Source: Mediterraneibacter gnavus ATCC 29149 (lineage in GTDB: Bacteria; Bacillota; Clostridia; Lachnospirales; Lachnospiraceae). Taken from it: DNA of 64,000 nt. The notes beneath the pieces were generated by a model. The model was given only the letters and a program-made list of their open reading frames with translations, did no database searches and was not told where the DNA came from. A program made the translations under genes and the position numbers. Of this stretch, positions 52,156 to 60,981 are shown one piece after another (positions within the stretch are counted from its first letter, which is position 1; every line of letters begins with the position of its first letter). Location: NCBI RefSeq assembly GCF_008121495.1, contig NZ_CP043051.1:1591501-1655500 (forward strand). The letters run 5' to 3'.

Positions 52156-54429
52156 ATGAAAAAATGGAAACGGATCCTGTCTGCAGTTCTGGCGGTCTTG
52201 CTGCTGTCAGGAAGTATGCCTGTATGGGCGGCAGAGACAGTGGATCCAGACGAACAGGCAGGAGACATCCAGGAACTCAAAGAAAAGCTGGAAGGACTGA
52301 TCCCCGAAGAAGAGCTTGGGAAGTATACAAAAAAGGAACCAATCGGAGAGGCACGTGTAGAAGGGGAAACACAGGATCGGAGCAGCTTTTTTTCGGCAGT
52401 GGGATCACAGGCAACGATCCGGCCGGGGACACCCCATGCTTACGGCTCCTGGAATACAACGGAATTTAGTGTACAGACGGAAACGGGTACCCATTTGGGA
52501 TACTGTGCAGAACCAAACAGTCCCACTCCATCAGGCGTATTTCAGGTCTCAAAATTAGAGAATGACCTGATTAAGGCAATGCTGTTGGTCTCCATAGGTG
52601 GACCGGCATATGATGTCAGCAAGCCCTATTTTGAATCACCATCTGTGCAGGCGCACATTCCGGATATTTACGGATGCTGTCATGCTGTGATTGGCTACCT
52701 GTATGGCGGATATACCACAGGACTGAATTACAACCAGCTGGCATGGGTGTATAACATTTCCGTGGAACTGAAAGAACGGTGGGTAAAGGTTGTCCGAGAT
52801 CGTGGTCTGATGGATCAGTATACCGCTTATGTTGCGTATAACGATAAACAGGATATTGTGTGGATTGAAAAAGATCAGAAAGGCAGTTTAAACCTTAAAA
52901 AAGAGTCGGCTAACCCGGAGATGACAGATGGAAACAGTTGTTATAGTAAGGAGGGTGCAATCTATGGTGTTTATAAAGAGCAGGCTTGCACCACAAAGAT
53001 TGCAGATTTGACCACCGATGCGCAGGGAAACTCCAATACTGTGGAAGTGGATGCCGGTACCTATTTTGTCAAAGAGATCAAGGCTCCCAAAGGGTTTGTC
53101 CTGGATAAAAAAGTACATCCGGTGATGGTCACAGCCGGACGGACTTCTATTATGAAAGTCAAGGATATTCCAACGTTGGATCCAGTTGGTGTGCTTTTAG
53201 GAAAAATCGACAAAGAAACCAACCAGAATAAACCACAGGGAAGTGCTTCATTGGAAGGTGCAGAGTTTACAGTGAAATATTATCAGACAATTTCTGATAG
53301 TGATCCAGGGCAGGCAGGACAGTCGCCGGAGCGCACTTGGGTGTTCCGAACAGATAAAGATGGATTTTGTGAATACAACACACAATATTTAGTCTCAGGA
53401 GGCGAACTGTACTTAGCACCGTCTGGAGTTCCGTCTTTACCATTGGGAACAATCACAATTCAGGAAACAAAAGCTCCAGAAGGATATTTGCTGAACTCGG
53501 AAATTTATGTAGTCAAGATTACCAGTAACAATGACGGCAGTGAGTTTGTGTATACTTACAATCAACCCAAAATTCCAGAAACCTTGCTGACACTGGATAT
53601 CGTGAAAGTCTTAAGAGGCAAAGATACGCCAATCTCAGGCGTGGTATTCCTACACACGGATTCCAAAGGAAACCAGGAGGAAGTGACAACGGATGACAAG
53701 GGACAGGCCGTGTTGAAGGGGCTGACCCGTGGCACCCATACCATTCAGGAGAAAAGCGTACCGGATGGATATACCAAAAATCCAGGTGTTTTGAAGTTTT
53801 CGGTGGATGAAAACAACAAGATCACGCTGCTGGAAAATACGGCAACAGACAAAACCGGAACCATGAAATTTACGGTTCGTGAGGATGGAACGGCACAGCT
53901 TTCTGTAGAGGATGTATTAGCCCCCTATGAGCTGATCGTCCACAAGGTCAATGATCATGCAAAAGTACTGGAAGGGGCAGAATTTACCCTCTATAAAGAC
54001 GAGGAGTGCAAGCAGGAATTGCAGAAAGCGACCAGTGGAAAAGATGGAATCCTGCGGTTTCAAGATCTGGAAGTGGAAACGAAGTATTATCTGAAAGAGA
54101 CCAAAGCACCGGAGGGTTACCGGATCCCGGTGAATTCGGACGGCACGGATATCGTGTATGAAATCTACACCAAAAGTGATCCGCAAAAAGATCTCTTTGA
54201 ATACTATGTGAATGGAAAGAAGTATACGGATACAACCGGGGATTTTGCCATTACCGGAACGAAAGCAGAACGGGAAGTGCATCTAAAAGTAGTAAATTTT
54301 GTGGGAATGCAGATGCCGGAAACCGGAAGCCCTTGGACATTGGGAATCGTTTTGGTGGGAATCGGCTGTCTGATAGTGGCAGGATACTTTATGAAGAGAA
54401 AGGGGAAACAGGAAGATGAAGAGAAATAA
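52156..54429 (+). CDS. Thioester/CnaB pilus adhesin, sortase-anchored
   Basis: 757 residues from the ATG at 52156 behind AGGAGGGAAAC. Signal peptide (KRILSAVLAVLLLSGSMPVWAAE), then a thioester-type domain with Cys117 in GYCAEP and a candidate partner Gln194 in YNQLAWVYN. Four CnaB-like repeats follow (about 243-340, 345-470, 475-590, 595-720), each with an E-box such as VKEIKAPKG, IQETKAPEG, KETKAPEG. The C-terminus has a sorting signal MPETG, a hydrophobic helix and a KRKGK tail. Thioester domains bind host proteins covalently. This is most likely the tip adhesin of the pilus. Its end overlaps the next gene by 14 bases. Confidence 0.9.
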   Translation: MKKWKRILSAVLAVLLLSGSMPVWAAETVDPDEQAGDIQELKEKLEGLIPEEELGKYTKKEPIGEARVEGETQDRSSFFSAVGSQATIRPGTPHAYGSWNTTEFSVQTETGTHLGYCAEPNSPTPSGVFQVSKLENDLIKAMLLVSIGGPAYDVSKPYFESPSVQAHIPDIYGCCHAVIGYLYGGYTTGLNYNQLAWVYNISVELKERWVKVVRDRGLMDQYTAYVAYNDKQDIVWIEKDQKGSLNLKKESANPEMTDGNSCYSKEGAIYGVYKEQACTTKIADLTTDAQGNSNTVEVDAGTYFVKEIKAPKGFVLDKKVHPVMVTAGRTSIMKVKDIPTLDPVGVLLGKIDKETNQNKPQGSASLEGAEFTVKYYQTISDSDPGQAGQSPERTWVFRTDKDGFCEYNTQYLVSGGELYLAPSGVPSLPLGTITIQETKAPEGYLLNSEIYVVKITSNNDGSEFVYTYNQPKIPETLLTLDIVKVLRGKDTPISGVVFLHTDSKGNQEEVTTDDKGQAVLKGLTRGTHTIQEKSVPDGYTKNPGVLKFSVDENNKITLLENTATDKTGTMKFTVREDGTAQLSVEDVLAPYELIVHKVNDHAKVLEGAEFTLYKDEECKQELQKATSGKDGILRFQDLEVETKYYLKETKAPEGYRIPVNSDGTDIVYEIYTKSDPQKDLFEYYVNGKKYTDTTGDFAITGTKAEREVHLKVVNFVGMQMPETGSPWTLGIVLVGIGCLIVAGYFMKRKGKQEDEEK

Positions 54430-56263
54430 AGTGTGGATGTTCGCAACACTCTTAGCATTGGGTGGAATCAGTGTAAGTACCGTAGGGGCTCCGCTGTTGA
54501 CAGTACAGGCTGCAGAAGAAGCAACCGTGGCAGCAAAGGAATATAACACCCAGGGCGGAATTGCCAACATGGGAAGCGGCACGGCAAACATTACCATCAA
54601 GGGAAATGCAGGCCAGACGCTGGTAGGGAAGAAATTCCATGTGTACAAGCTGTTCCTGGCGCAGAATGCACAGGGCATGGAATCCATCAATTACACCTTC
54701 AATCCAGCCTACGAACAGGCATTAAAGAATGTGGCAGCAAAGGCACTGTCTGTTCCAGTGGATGATGTGACAGAATATATGGTAATCGATTACATCCAGT
54801 CTCTGAACTCCTACAAAGTGGAAGGAGCGCAGACGGAACAGGAACTGGAAGGACGCTACAGCAAGTTTCGGTATTTCGTAGAGGATTTACGAGATGAAAT
54901 CGAAAAACAGGGTGTGCAGTCCGAGGTGGTAAATGTAAAGGATGTAAAAGCTGACAATTCTGTCCAGCTGACAGGCTTAGCGTTCGGCTATTATCTGGTG
55001 GATGAAATTACGGATGTGGAAGGGACACACTCTGCAGGATCTCTTTGTATGGTGAGTACAGCAAACCCAACGGCAGAAATGCAGATCAAATCCGATTATC
55101 CAAGTGTGATCAAAAAAATCCAGGAGGATGATCTGCCCCAGAACATTCCGGATAAAAACGGGTGGAATGACATTGGGGACTATGAGATCGGTCAGACCGT
55201 TCCTTACAAATACGAGTCCAACATTCCAAACATGAACGGATACAAGACCTATTACTACGCATGGCATGACAAGATGGACAAAGCCCTGACATTCCAGCCG
55301 GAAAGTGTGAAGATCACCATTTCCGATGAAAAGGGGAAAAGCTACACTTTGAAAAAAGGGGAATTTACTGTGAACACCAATTCAGGAGGGGAAGATACTT
55401 TCCAGGTGGTTGTCCAGGATATCAAAGCAATCGTGGACAGACAGTTCCCGAATTTTAATGCGAAACAGGAAAATACCTATGGACAGAAAGTGACGCTGAC
55501 TTACGAGGCAACGTTGAATGATCTGGCGGCCAACGATACGGGACGTCCAGGATTCGAAAATGACGTGCGTCTGGAATTCTCCAACGATGCAGATTCCAAC
55601 GGAGACGGGAAAACAGGATTTACCCCATGGGATACGGTCGTCTGCTTCACCTATCGGATTGACATTGTGAAAACCAATGACCATGACAAGGTGCTGCAGG
55701 GTGCACATTTCCGGTTATACAGTGACAAAGACTGTAAAAACGAAGTCTACGTGAAACAGGGGGATACAGGCTATCATGTGATCAACCGGGATTCTGCCGG
55801 AGGTACGGATCACACAGGTGGCAGCCAACCACAGGATGCGGTGGAGATGGTATCCGGAGCGGATGGACAGGTGATCCTCATCGGTCTGGATCAGGGAACG
55901 TATTGGCTGAAAGAGACCAAAGCCCCGGACGGATACCGGTTGTTAAAAGACCCCATCGAGATCAAGATCATCCCAACCTATACGGATGACCGAAACAATT
56001 ACATCAAGGGTCAGGGAGCCACTGCAGAAACCTTGAAGGAGCTGCAGGCAACGGCACATATCAAGAGCTTCTATGACGGGGCAACGGAAGAAAATGACCT
56101 GCAGCTGGAAACCGATCCGGAACAGGGAAATGCGAACCTGACCGTTGTCAACAAAGTGGGAAGCAAACTTCCGGTTACCGGTACTCCGGCAATGGCAATC
56201 CTCCTGGTAACAGGAGCCGGGCTGATGGCAGTGGCAGTTACAAAAGCAAGAAAGAAGGAATAA
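54416..56263 (+). CDS. Major (backbone) pilin with isopeptide domains
   Basis: 615 residues. Signal peptide (MKRNKVWMFATLLALGGISVSTVGAPLLTVQAAE), N-terminal fimbrial domain, a DYPSVIKKI segment whose Lys could be the one joined by the sortase, a D2-type isopeptide domain (about 230-410), a CnaB domain with the E-box WLKETKAPDGYRL (about 415-540), and LPVTG sorting signal with a hydrophobic tail (from about 588). Backbone pilins of this build are polymerised by class C sortases, one of which is encoded next. Confidence 0.92.
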   Translation: MKRNKVWMFATLLALGGISVSTVGAPLLTVQAAEEATVAAKEYNTQGGIANMGSGTANITIKGNAGQTLVGKKFHVYKLFLAQNAQGMESINYTFNPAYEQALKNVAAKALSVPVDDVTEYMVIDYIQSLNSYKVEGAQTEQELEGRYSKFRYFVEDLRDEIEKQGVQSEVVNVKDVKADNSVQLTGLAFGYYLVDEITDVEGTHSAGSLCMVSTANPTAEMQIKSDYPSVIKKIQEDDLPQNIPDKNGWNDIGDYEIGQTVPYKYESNIPNMNGYKTYYYAWHDKMDKALTFQPESVKITISDEKGKSYTLKKGEFTVNTNSGGEDTFQVVVQDIKAIVDRQFPNFNAKQENTYGQKVTLTYEATLNDLAANDTGRPGFENDVRLEFSNDADSNGDGKTGFTPWDTVVCFTYRIDIVKTNDHDKVLQGAHFRLYSDKDCKNEVYVKQGDTGYHVINRDSAGGTDHTGGSQPQDAVEMVSGADGQVILIGLDQGTYWLKETKAPDGYRLLKDPIEIKIIPTYTDDRNNYIKGQGATAETLKELQATAHIKSFYDGATEENDLQLETDPEQGNANLTVVNKVGSKLPVTGTPAMAILLVTGAGLMAVAVTKARKKE

Positions 56264-56266
56264 GGA

Positions 56267-57106
56267 ATGCGGAAACGATGGGGAATCTGGGTGTTGTTTG
56301 TACTTGGATTCCTTTGTTGCTGTCTGCCCCTTCTGGCACATCTGTACAGTCAGAAAGAGCAGGAAAAGGTGATTGCAACCTATCAGAAGACCATCCGGGA
56401 ACAGAAACGGGATGTAAAAGAACTACGGAAACAGGCAGAACATTACAACAGCATCCTCTACCAGACCAATGGGGCAGCCTTATCTGGGGAGGATGCACTT
56501 CTTTTGGGGGATGCGTCTTACGCATCCCTGCTAGATACGACCGGGACAGGGGTCATGGGAAGTCTGGATATCCCAAAAATCGGAGTGGAACTTCCAATCT
56601 ATCATGGAACGAGTGAAGAAGTATTATCGAAAGGGATCGGGCATCTGCAGGGAAGCAGCCTTCCGGTGGGAGGGGAATCTACCCATAGCATTTTAACCGG
56701 ACATCGGGGACTTCCCCAGTCGAAGCTTCTGACCAGGCTGGATGAATTGGAAAAAGGGGATTACTTCTTCTTCCATGTGTTGGACGAAACCCTGGCCTAT
56801 CAGGTGACAGAGATCCAGGTGGTAAAGCCCGAAGAAGTCTCTGTATTAAAGATTCAGGAAGGGCAGGATCTGGCATCGATCATTACCTGTACTCCTTACG
56901 GGTTAAACACACACCGCCTGATCGTAACTGGAAAGCGGGTGCCTTATGAGGCAAAACAAGCAAACAGCATGGGAGAAGAACTGCCCTCTGCAAGGGAATT
57001 GGTGTTTACCCTGTTGCCGTTTGCGTTCTTATTATTATTCCTCCTGTATATCTGGAGAGAAAGGAGACGGACAATCAATGAAGCGAAATATGATGACAAG
57101 ATTTAG
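56267..57106 (+). CDS. Class C (pilin-polymerising) sortase
   Basis: 279 residues. N-terminal membrane helix (IWVLFVLGFLCCCLPLLAHLY), coiled segment, then the sortase barrel: LDIPKIGVELPIYHGTSEEVLSKGIGHLQGSSLPVGG, catalytic His in ILTGHRGL, Cys in IITCTPYGLNTHRLIV and Arg in HRL. A second C-terminal membrane helix (LVFTLLPFAFLLLFLLYIW) is typical of class C. It links pilin subunits through their LPXTG threonine and pilin lysine. It begins 3 bp after the backbone pilin gene. Confidence 0.94.
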   Translation: MRKRWGIWVLFVLGFLCCCLPLLAHLYSQKEQEKVIATYQKTIREQKRDVKELRKQAEHYNSILYQTNGAALSGEDALLLGDASYASLLDTTGTGVMGSLDIPKIGVELPIYHGTSEEVLSKGIGHLQGSSLPVGGESTHSILTGHRGLPQSKLLTRLDELEKGDYFFFHVLDETLAYQVTEIQVVKPEEVSVLKIQEGQDLASIITCTPYGLNTHRLIVTGKRVPYEAKQANSMGEELPSARELVFTLLPFAFLLLFLLYIWRERRRTINEAKYDDKI

Positions 57107-57746
57107 TGCCGGATGTCTGGCACTGCTATTGACCTTTGGGAGCGTCTGCAGTGTGCAGGCAGCTCAGGAACCAGCAGAACCGAATACCGGGCAAAGTCCA
57201 GAGCAGACGGTACAGATGGGAAGCGTGACCGTCCAACTGACACCGGGAAAAGAGGGAACCAGCGTAGCGGATGTGGAGTTTTTCCTGACGAAAGTAGGGG
57301 AGATCCAGGACAGCACCTATACGCTGCTTCCGGAATATGAATCCACAAAGATCGATTTGAATACGCTGACCACTGCAGAGCAGTTGGAAAGTGCAGCAAA
57401 GAAGTTGGCAGAGACCGCCAAACAGGAGCCGGGTAAAAAAACGGATGGAACCGGACAGGTGGTGTTTGAAAAACAGGAGCTGGGAGTGTATCTTTTAACG
57501 GCCAAAGACCAGCCGGGGTACGACCTGGTATCCCCGACCCTCTTAAGCATCCCTACCATGGAAACAGACGAAACCTTACATTACGACATCAAAGTGGAAC
57601 CGAAGCACACCCCGAGACCAGCCGAGCATACGGCACCCCAGACCGGACTGTTTGATGCCACCATTTGGTATGTAGAAGGGGGAGTCCTCCTTCTGGTGCT
57701 TGCCGGGGGACTGGTAATTGCAGCAAAACGACATGAGAAAAAGTAA
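57078..57746 (+). CDS. Minor/basal pilin
   Basis: 222 residues from the ATG at 57078 behind AAAGGAGACGG, inside the end of the sortase gene (29-base overlap). Signal peptide (MTRFSAGCLALLLTFGSVCSVQAAQ), a single pilin-type beta domain (VTVQLTPGKEGTSVADVEFFLTKVG .. FEKQELGVYLLTAKDQPGYDL), and a sorting signal APQTG followed by a hydrophobic helix and KRHEKK. Its small size and final place suggest the subunit that joins the pilus to the wall. Confidence 0.82.
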   Translation: MKRNMMTRFSAGCLALLLTFGSVCSVQAAQEPAEPNTGQSPEQTVQMGSVTVQLTPGKEGTSVADVEFFLTKVGEIQDSTYTLLPEYESTKIDLNTLTTAEQLESAAKKLAETAKQEPGKKTDGTGQVVFEKQELGVYLLTAKDQPGYDLVSPTLLSIPTMETDETLHYDIKVEPKHTPRPAEHTAPQTGLFDATIWYVEGGVLLLVLAGGLVIAAKRHEKK

Positions 57747-58401
57747 GGGACTTTTGGGATTGGTCTTTTTGTTAGTGCTGCTGGGTGTGGGCTGCTTTTA
57801 TCTGGCATACCGGGAACAGAAACCATTCCAAGAAATCAAGGTGAAAGGGGAAGCGCTGCAGAAACTGGTGGTACAAGAGACTGTCAGCCAGGAGGCAGAT
57901 CCCATGGAACGTACCATTGATTTTGCAGCACTGCAGCGCATCAATCCGGAAATCGTGGGATGGCTGTATGTACCCCAGATCGGGGTAGACAGCCCCATCC
58001 TGACGGGACAGACAGATACGGAATACCTGACCAAAGATTTTGAAGGGGCATACAGCCCACTGGGGAGTATTTTTACCTTTGCAGGAGCCAGGCTTTCGGA
58101 CAGTCAGGTGTATCTGTTTGCCCACAACATGGCTTCCGGACAGATGTTCGGGAGCCTGAAACAATTCACGAACGATGCGTTTCTGGCAGCAAATCCGCAA
58201 GCCTATCTGTATACACCGGAGCGTGTCCGGAAACTGCAGGTGGAAGACTGGACGTATCTGCAGGCGGATGATCCCTGCTTTTCCAGTCGGGAAAGTCAGG
58301 AGACTGCCAGAGTCACGCTTGTGACCTGTGTGGGATATTTTCAGACCCCAAAGCGGCTGGCAGTGAATACAAAGGTAGTGGAAGAACGCACTGCCTTTTA
58401 G
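57733..58401 (+). CDS. Class B-type sortase
   Basis: 222 residues from the ATG at 57733, overlapping the basal pilin end by 14 bases. N-terminal anchor (GLLGLVFLLVLLGVGCFYLAY), then INPEIVGWLYVPQIGVDSPILTGQTDTEYL, the His motif LFAHNMASGQMFGSLKQF and the Cys/Arg motif LVTCVGYFQTPKRLAV. This pattern fits class B enzymes, known for anchoring single proteins or pilus bases. Having both class B and class C enzymes in one operon suggests separate polymerising and anchoring steps. Confidence 0.88.
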   Translation: MRKSKGLLGLVFLLVLLGVGCFYLAYREQKPFQEIKVKGEALQKLVVQETVSQEADPMERTIDFAALQRINPEIVGWLYVPQIGVDSPILTGQTDTEYLTKDFEGAYSPLGSIFTFAGARLSDSQVYLFAHNMASGQMFGSLKQFTNDAFLAANPQAYLYTPERVRKLQVEDWTYLQADDPCFSSRESQETARVTLVTCVGYFQTPKRLAVNTKVVEERTAF

Positions 58402-58417
58402 AAAGGAGTGCGAATCC

Positions 58418-58660
58418 ATGAAGAAACGAAATAAGATGTTGCTGATAACCAGCATGGTTCTGGCTGCCTGTGGCAGCCTTTGTCTGGGACGTTCCCTGAC
58501 GACTCTACCCGGAAAGGAATGCCCCCAAACAGAACAGGTGGAAGAATCCGAAACAAAGGATCCGGATTTCGAAGAAACCCAGGAACCCAAAAAGGAGGAG
58601 GAACCGGTTGTACCGGCACAAACAGTGCCGGTTCCTAAGACCGGGGATTCCTGGTGGTAA
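58418..58660 (+). CDS. Small secreted protein with lipobox and VPKTGD end
   Basis: 80 residues, start behind GAAAGGAG. MKKRNKMLLITSMVLAACGS has a lipobox (LAAC), so it may be a lipoprotein. The middle is acidic and proline-rich (EEPVVPAQTVPVPKTGD). It ends VPKTGDSWW, which looks like a sorting pentapeptide without the usual hydrophobic helix. It could be a truncated surface protein or an accessory of pilus assembly. Part of the pilus operon. Confidence 0.6.
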   Translation: MKKRNKMLLITSMVLAACGSLCLGRSLTTLPGKECPQTEQVEESETKDPDFEETQEPKKEEEPVVPAQTVPVPKTGDSWW

Positions 58661-58680
58661 AAAAAGAAAAGGAGAGGTTG

Positions 58681-59853
58681 ATGGAAATGGAGAAAACAAT
58701 GGGAGTTCCAAAGCCGGAGGGATCTGGAACCGAACAGTATCTGGAAGAGATGCAGCGCATTTTTGCGGCAAGGGAAGAGACCTACCAGAAGCGGAAACAA
58801 GAGTATGAACAGAAAAGCCAGGAACTGCAGAAGATTCAGACCGAGCTTGGAAGACAATACCAAAGCCTGGAAGGACAGAAACAGGAGCTGGCATCTGCCC
58901 AACAGAAGCTGGCAGAACAGAAAGTGGCACACAGGGAAGAACAGGAAGAGCTGCAGCGTGAAAAACAGGACTTTGAACAGACTAAGAAGCTCTATGAAGG
59001 ACAGCAACAGGAACTGCTGATGAAGAGCCGACTGGAACTGGAACAGCTGCGCAATGAGCGGATGGAAGCGGAAGATCTGAAACGGGAGTATGAATATAAG
59101 ATCGGCCAACAGGAATGCGGAATCCCACCGTCCCTTCCGGATTTGTCCGCATATGTGCCGAAATTGGAATACGAGGCAGTGAAACAGGAACGGGATACTC
59201 TGTTCCAAGAAAAGACGCAATTGCGGGAGGAGAACCAACACCTGGCTATCCAGTTGGAGCAGAAAGAGCTTCTGTTGAAACAATTGGGGGAGGAGAGAAC
59301 CTCCTTGCTGAAAAAGCTGCTGGAATCCAAACAGGAACCGCCACAGGAACCAGAAAAAGAGAGGGAAGTGCTGCCGGAGGTGGAAACCGAACTGGATTCA
59401 GCGGAAGTAATCCCGGAAGAGATGAATGCAGCCGAAGAGAATGAATGGAGACAGCGACCTTTGCGGGTTTCCGTAAAAGAACAGGAGATTACCAGAGAGG
59501 AATTGACTGCAACGGTCTTACAGCGGTATCTGCAGAACAACCATCCGGAGTTTGAGCAGCTGGAAATCCGGCATTCGGAGCAGGGCGAACAGATTCATGG
59601 GGAAGTGGGAAAACTGTCCTATGCCTTTTTGTTTTTCGAAGACTTGATCCAGTTTGACATTTCTGCAAAACGCAAAGGTGGAAAGGAACTGGAAGAGAAA
59701 TTAGAGCGGATCGGGAAAAAGGTGCCGGGTGTACAGTTCCAATATTCCAAGGGTGAGGGGCGTGTGTATGCCAGCGGCTTTTTGACCAAAGATCTGACAC
59801 CAGAACAGGCCATGAAACAGGTCTTTGAGATTGCGGATTATTTCCGGGAATAA
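58681..59853 (+). CDS. Long coiled-coil protein
   Basis: 390 residues from the ATG at 58681 behind AAAGGAGAGG. Residues 15-235 are coiled coil rich in Gln, Glu and Lys (KRKQEYEQKSQELQKIQTELGRQYQSLEGQKQELA). After an acidic linker comes a C-terminal globular domain (about 255-390: RVSVKEQEITREELTATVLQRYLQNNHPEFEQLEIRHSEQGEQIHGEVGKLSYAFLFFED). No signal peptide or membrane segment, so it is cytosolic. Role unknown; the last gene before the palindromes resume. Confidence 0.65.
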   Translation: MEMEKTMGVPKPEGSGTEQYLEEMQRIFAAREETYQKRKQEYEQKSQELQKIQTELGRQYQSLEGQKQELASAQQKLAEQKVAHREEQEELQREKQDFEQTKKLYEGQQQELLMKSRLELEQLRNERMEAEDLKREYEYKIGQQECGIPPSLPDLSAYVPKLEYEAVKQERDTLFQEKTQLREENQHLAIQLEQKELLLKQLGEERTSLLKKLLESKQEPPQEPEKEREVLPEVETELDSAEVIPEEMNAAEENEWRQRPLRVSVKEQEITREELTATVLQRYLQNNHPEFEQLEIRHSEQGEQIHGEVGKLSYAFLFFEDLIQFDISAKRKGGKELEEKLERIGKKVPGVQFQYSKGEGRVYASGFLTKDLTPEQAMKQVFEIADYFRE

Positions 59854-59861
59854 AAACGGAA

Positions 59862-59880
59862 TGTTCCGAATTTCGGAACA
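59862..59880. repeat. Element palindrome, site 12
   Basis: TGTTCCGAATTTCGGAACA, first copy after the pilus block, 14 bp before the ATG at 59895. Confidence 0.95.
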
Positions 59881-59894
59881 GGAAAGGAGAATCA

Positions 59895-60290
59895 ATGTTT
59901 TATAGTATCATCGGGATTGCCCTGCTTCTGTTATCAGCAGTGACCATTGCATGTATGGTGGTGTTTGAAGTCCGAGACCATAAAGTAGGGAAGCCCCTTC
60001 CTGGGAAAAGAAAATTCCAAAAGCCGTATTCCCAGGCGTTTCTGGATGCCGTTCCCAGAGCCTATGAATCTGCCGGTACATTACGGGGGATGCTGACGCT
60101 TTTGGTGGAGCAGTGTCCCAAAGAAAATGGACGGGCAAAAGCAGCCCTGGATTACCTGGAACACAGTCGGTACCGGGACTATGAAACGGCACTGGCTTAT
60201 CTGTCAGATTCCAGTGCTGTTTGTGAAAAACAAATCAGGGAGGTGTTAAAGCGGGAAATTCAAAAGACAACCGCATTAACTTGTCACTAA
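59895..60290 (+). CDS. Unrecognised membrane-anchored protein
   Basis: 131 residues: one N-terminal membrane helix (YSIIGIALLLLSAVTIACMVVF), then a basic linker and a helical cytosolic domain (QAFLDAVPRAYESAGTLRGMLTLLVEQCPKENGRAKAALDYLEHS). Begins the transfer-related block. No family recognised. Confidence 0.6.
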   Translation: MFYSIIGIALLLLSAVTIACMVVFEVRDHKVGKPLPGKRKFQKPYSQAFLDAVPRAYESAGTLRGMLTLLVEQCPKENGRAKAALDYLEHSRYRDYETALAYLSDSSAVCEKQIREVLKREIQKTTALTCH

Positions 60291-60315
60291 GCACGGATGG
60301 TTCGTGCTTTTTTTG
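60290..60315 (+). terminator. Terminator-like hairpin
   Basis: AGCACGGA/TTCGTGCT stem with TTTTTTTT, overlapping the preceding stop codon. It may reduce read-through into the transfer genes. Confidence 0.75.
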
Positions 60316-60333
60316 TACTCAAAATGAAAGAGA

Positions 60334-60352
60334 TGTTCCGGATTTCGGAACA
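60334..60352. repeat. Element palindrome, site 13 (variant)
   Basis: TGTTCCGGATTTCGGAACA, the same central variant as site 2; 16 bp before the ATG at 60369. Confidence 0.92.
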
Positions 60353-60368
60353 GGAAAAGGAGATTGTT

Positions 60369-60569
60369 ATGAGAAGAAGTAATTGGAAATCTAAACTGGT
60401 CGTTGTGATCGCAGTGGTCATTGGAATTTTATGTGGATTAGCTGCCGCTTATGTTGTGAATCAGAAATTTGGTGCCGCTTATATTGGACTGGCATTTTTT
60501 ATTACCATGCCATTGGTGGCAGGAATCTTAATGTTTTTGATGATCCGTGTGTTTCGCATTGGAGAGTAG
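60369..60569 (+). CDS. Small two-helix membrane protein
   Basis: 66 residues from the ATG at 60369 behind AAAAGGAG. Basic start (MRRSNWKSK) and two helices (LVVVIAVVIGILCGLAAAYVV; IGLAFFITMPLVAGILMFLMI). In the position of a small transfer gene before the VirB2-like pilin. Function unknown. Confidence 0.55.
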   Translation: MRRSNWKSKLVVVIAVVIGILCGLAAAYVVNQKFGAAYIGLAFFITMPLVAGILMFLMIRVFRIGE

Positions 60570-60578
60570 GAGGAAAAA

Positions 60579-60968
60579 ATGATGAAACAAAACAAGATGC
60601 AGAATGAAAGAACAAACCAGAGGAAACTAGTGAACCCAACAAAAAAGGAATGGCGATGGCACGTGGCACAGTTCGGTGTGGGCTGCCTCCTCTTATTTTT
60701 TGCAGGAAACGTTCCGGTGTTTGCGGCGGGAAATGTGGACACATCCCAGATCACCGGAGGATTTGATGCGATTTATCAGGTAATCGCAGCGATTGTATCT
60801 TCGACCGGTACCATCTTTCTGTTGTGGGGACTGTTCGAGTGGGCGCAGTCCCTCAATACACAGGATGGTGGGGCACAGTCCATTGCATTTAAACGAATCG
60901 GAAGTGGTCTGGTAGCAACCCTGGCACCACAGATCATTGCGGTCATCCGGACAGGACTGCCAAGCTAG
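60579..60968 (+). CDS. VirB2/TrbC-like conjugation protein
   Basis: 129 residues, start behind GTAGGAGG. Signal-like helix ending FAGNVPVFAAG, then two hydrophobic segments separated by a polar turn (FDAIYQVIAAIVSSTGTIFLLWGLFEWAQSL; FKRIGSGLVATLAPQIIAVI). This is the layout of VirB2-like pilins of Gram-positive type IV systems. Followed by a VirB6-like gene 13 bp later. Confidence 0.7.
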   Translation: MMKQNKMQNERTNQRKLVNPTKKEWRWHVAQFGVGCLLLFFAGNVPVFAAGNVDTSQITGGFDAIYQVIAAIVSSTGTIFLLWGLFEWAQSLNTQDGGAQSIAFKRIGSGLVATLAPQIIAVIRTGLPS

Positions 60969-60981
60969 GAGGTGATGGCAA

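Noticed and set aside
50279..53360. Additional palindromes at about 50279 and 53341
   Set aside because: Only the left half (TGTTCCGAA or GTTCCGAA) is present; the right arm does not match.
57772..59283. 503-codon open frame on the minus strand across the class B sortase and coiled-coil genes
   Set aside because: The product is a Leu/Phe/Gln-rich shadow created by the Glu/Lys/Gln-rich coding on the plus strand; no ribosome site and it conflicts with well-supported genes.
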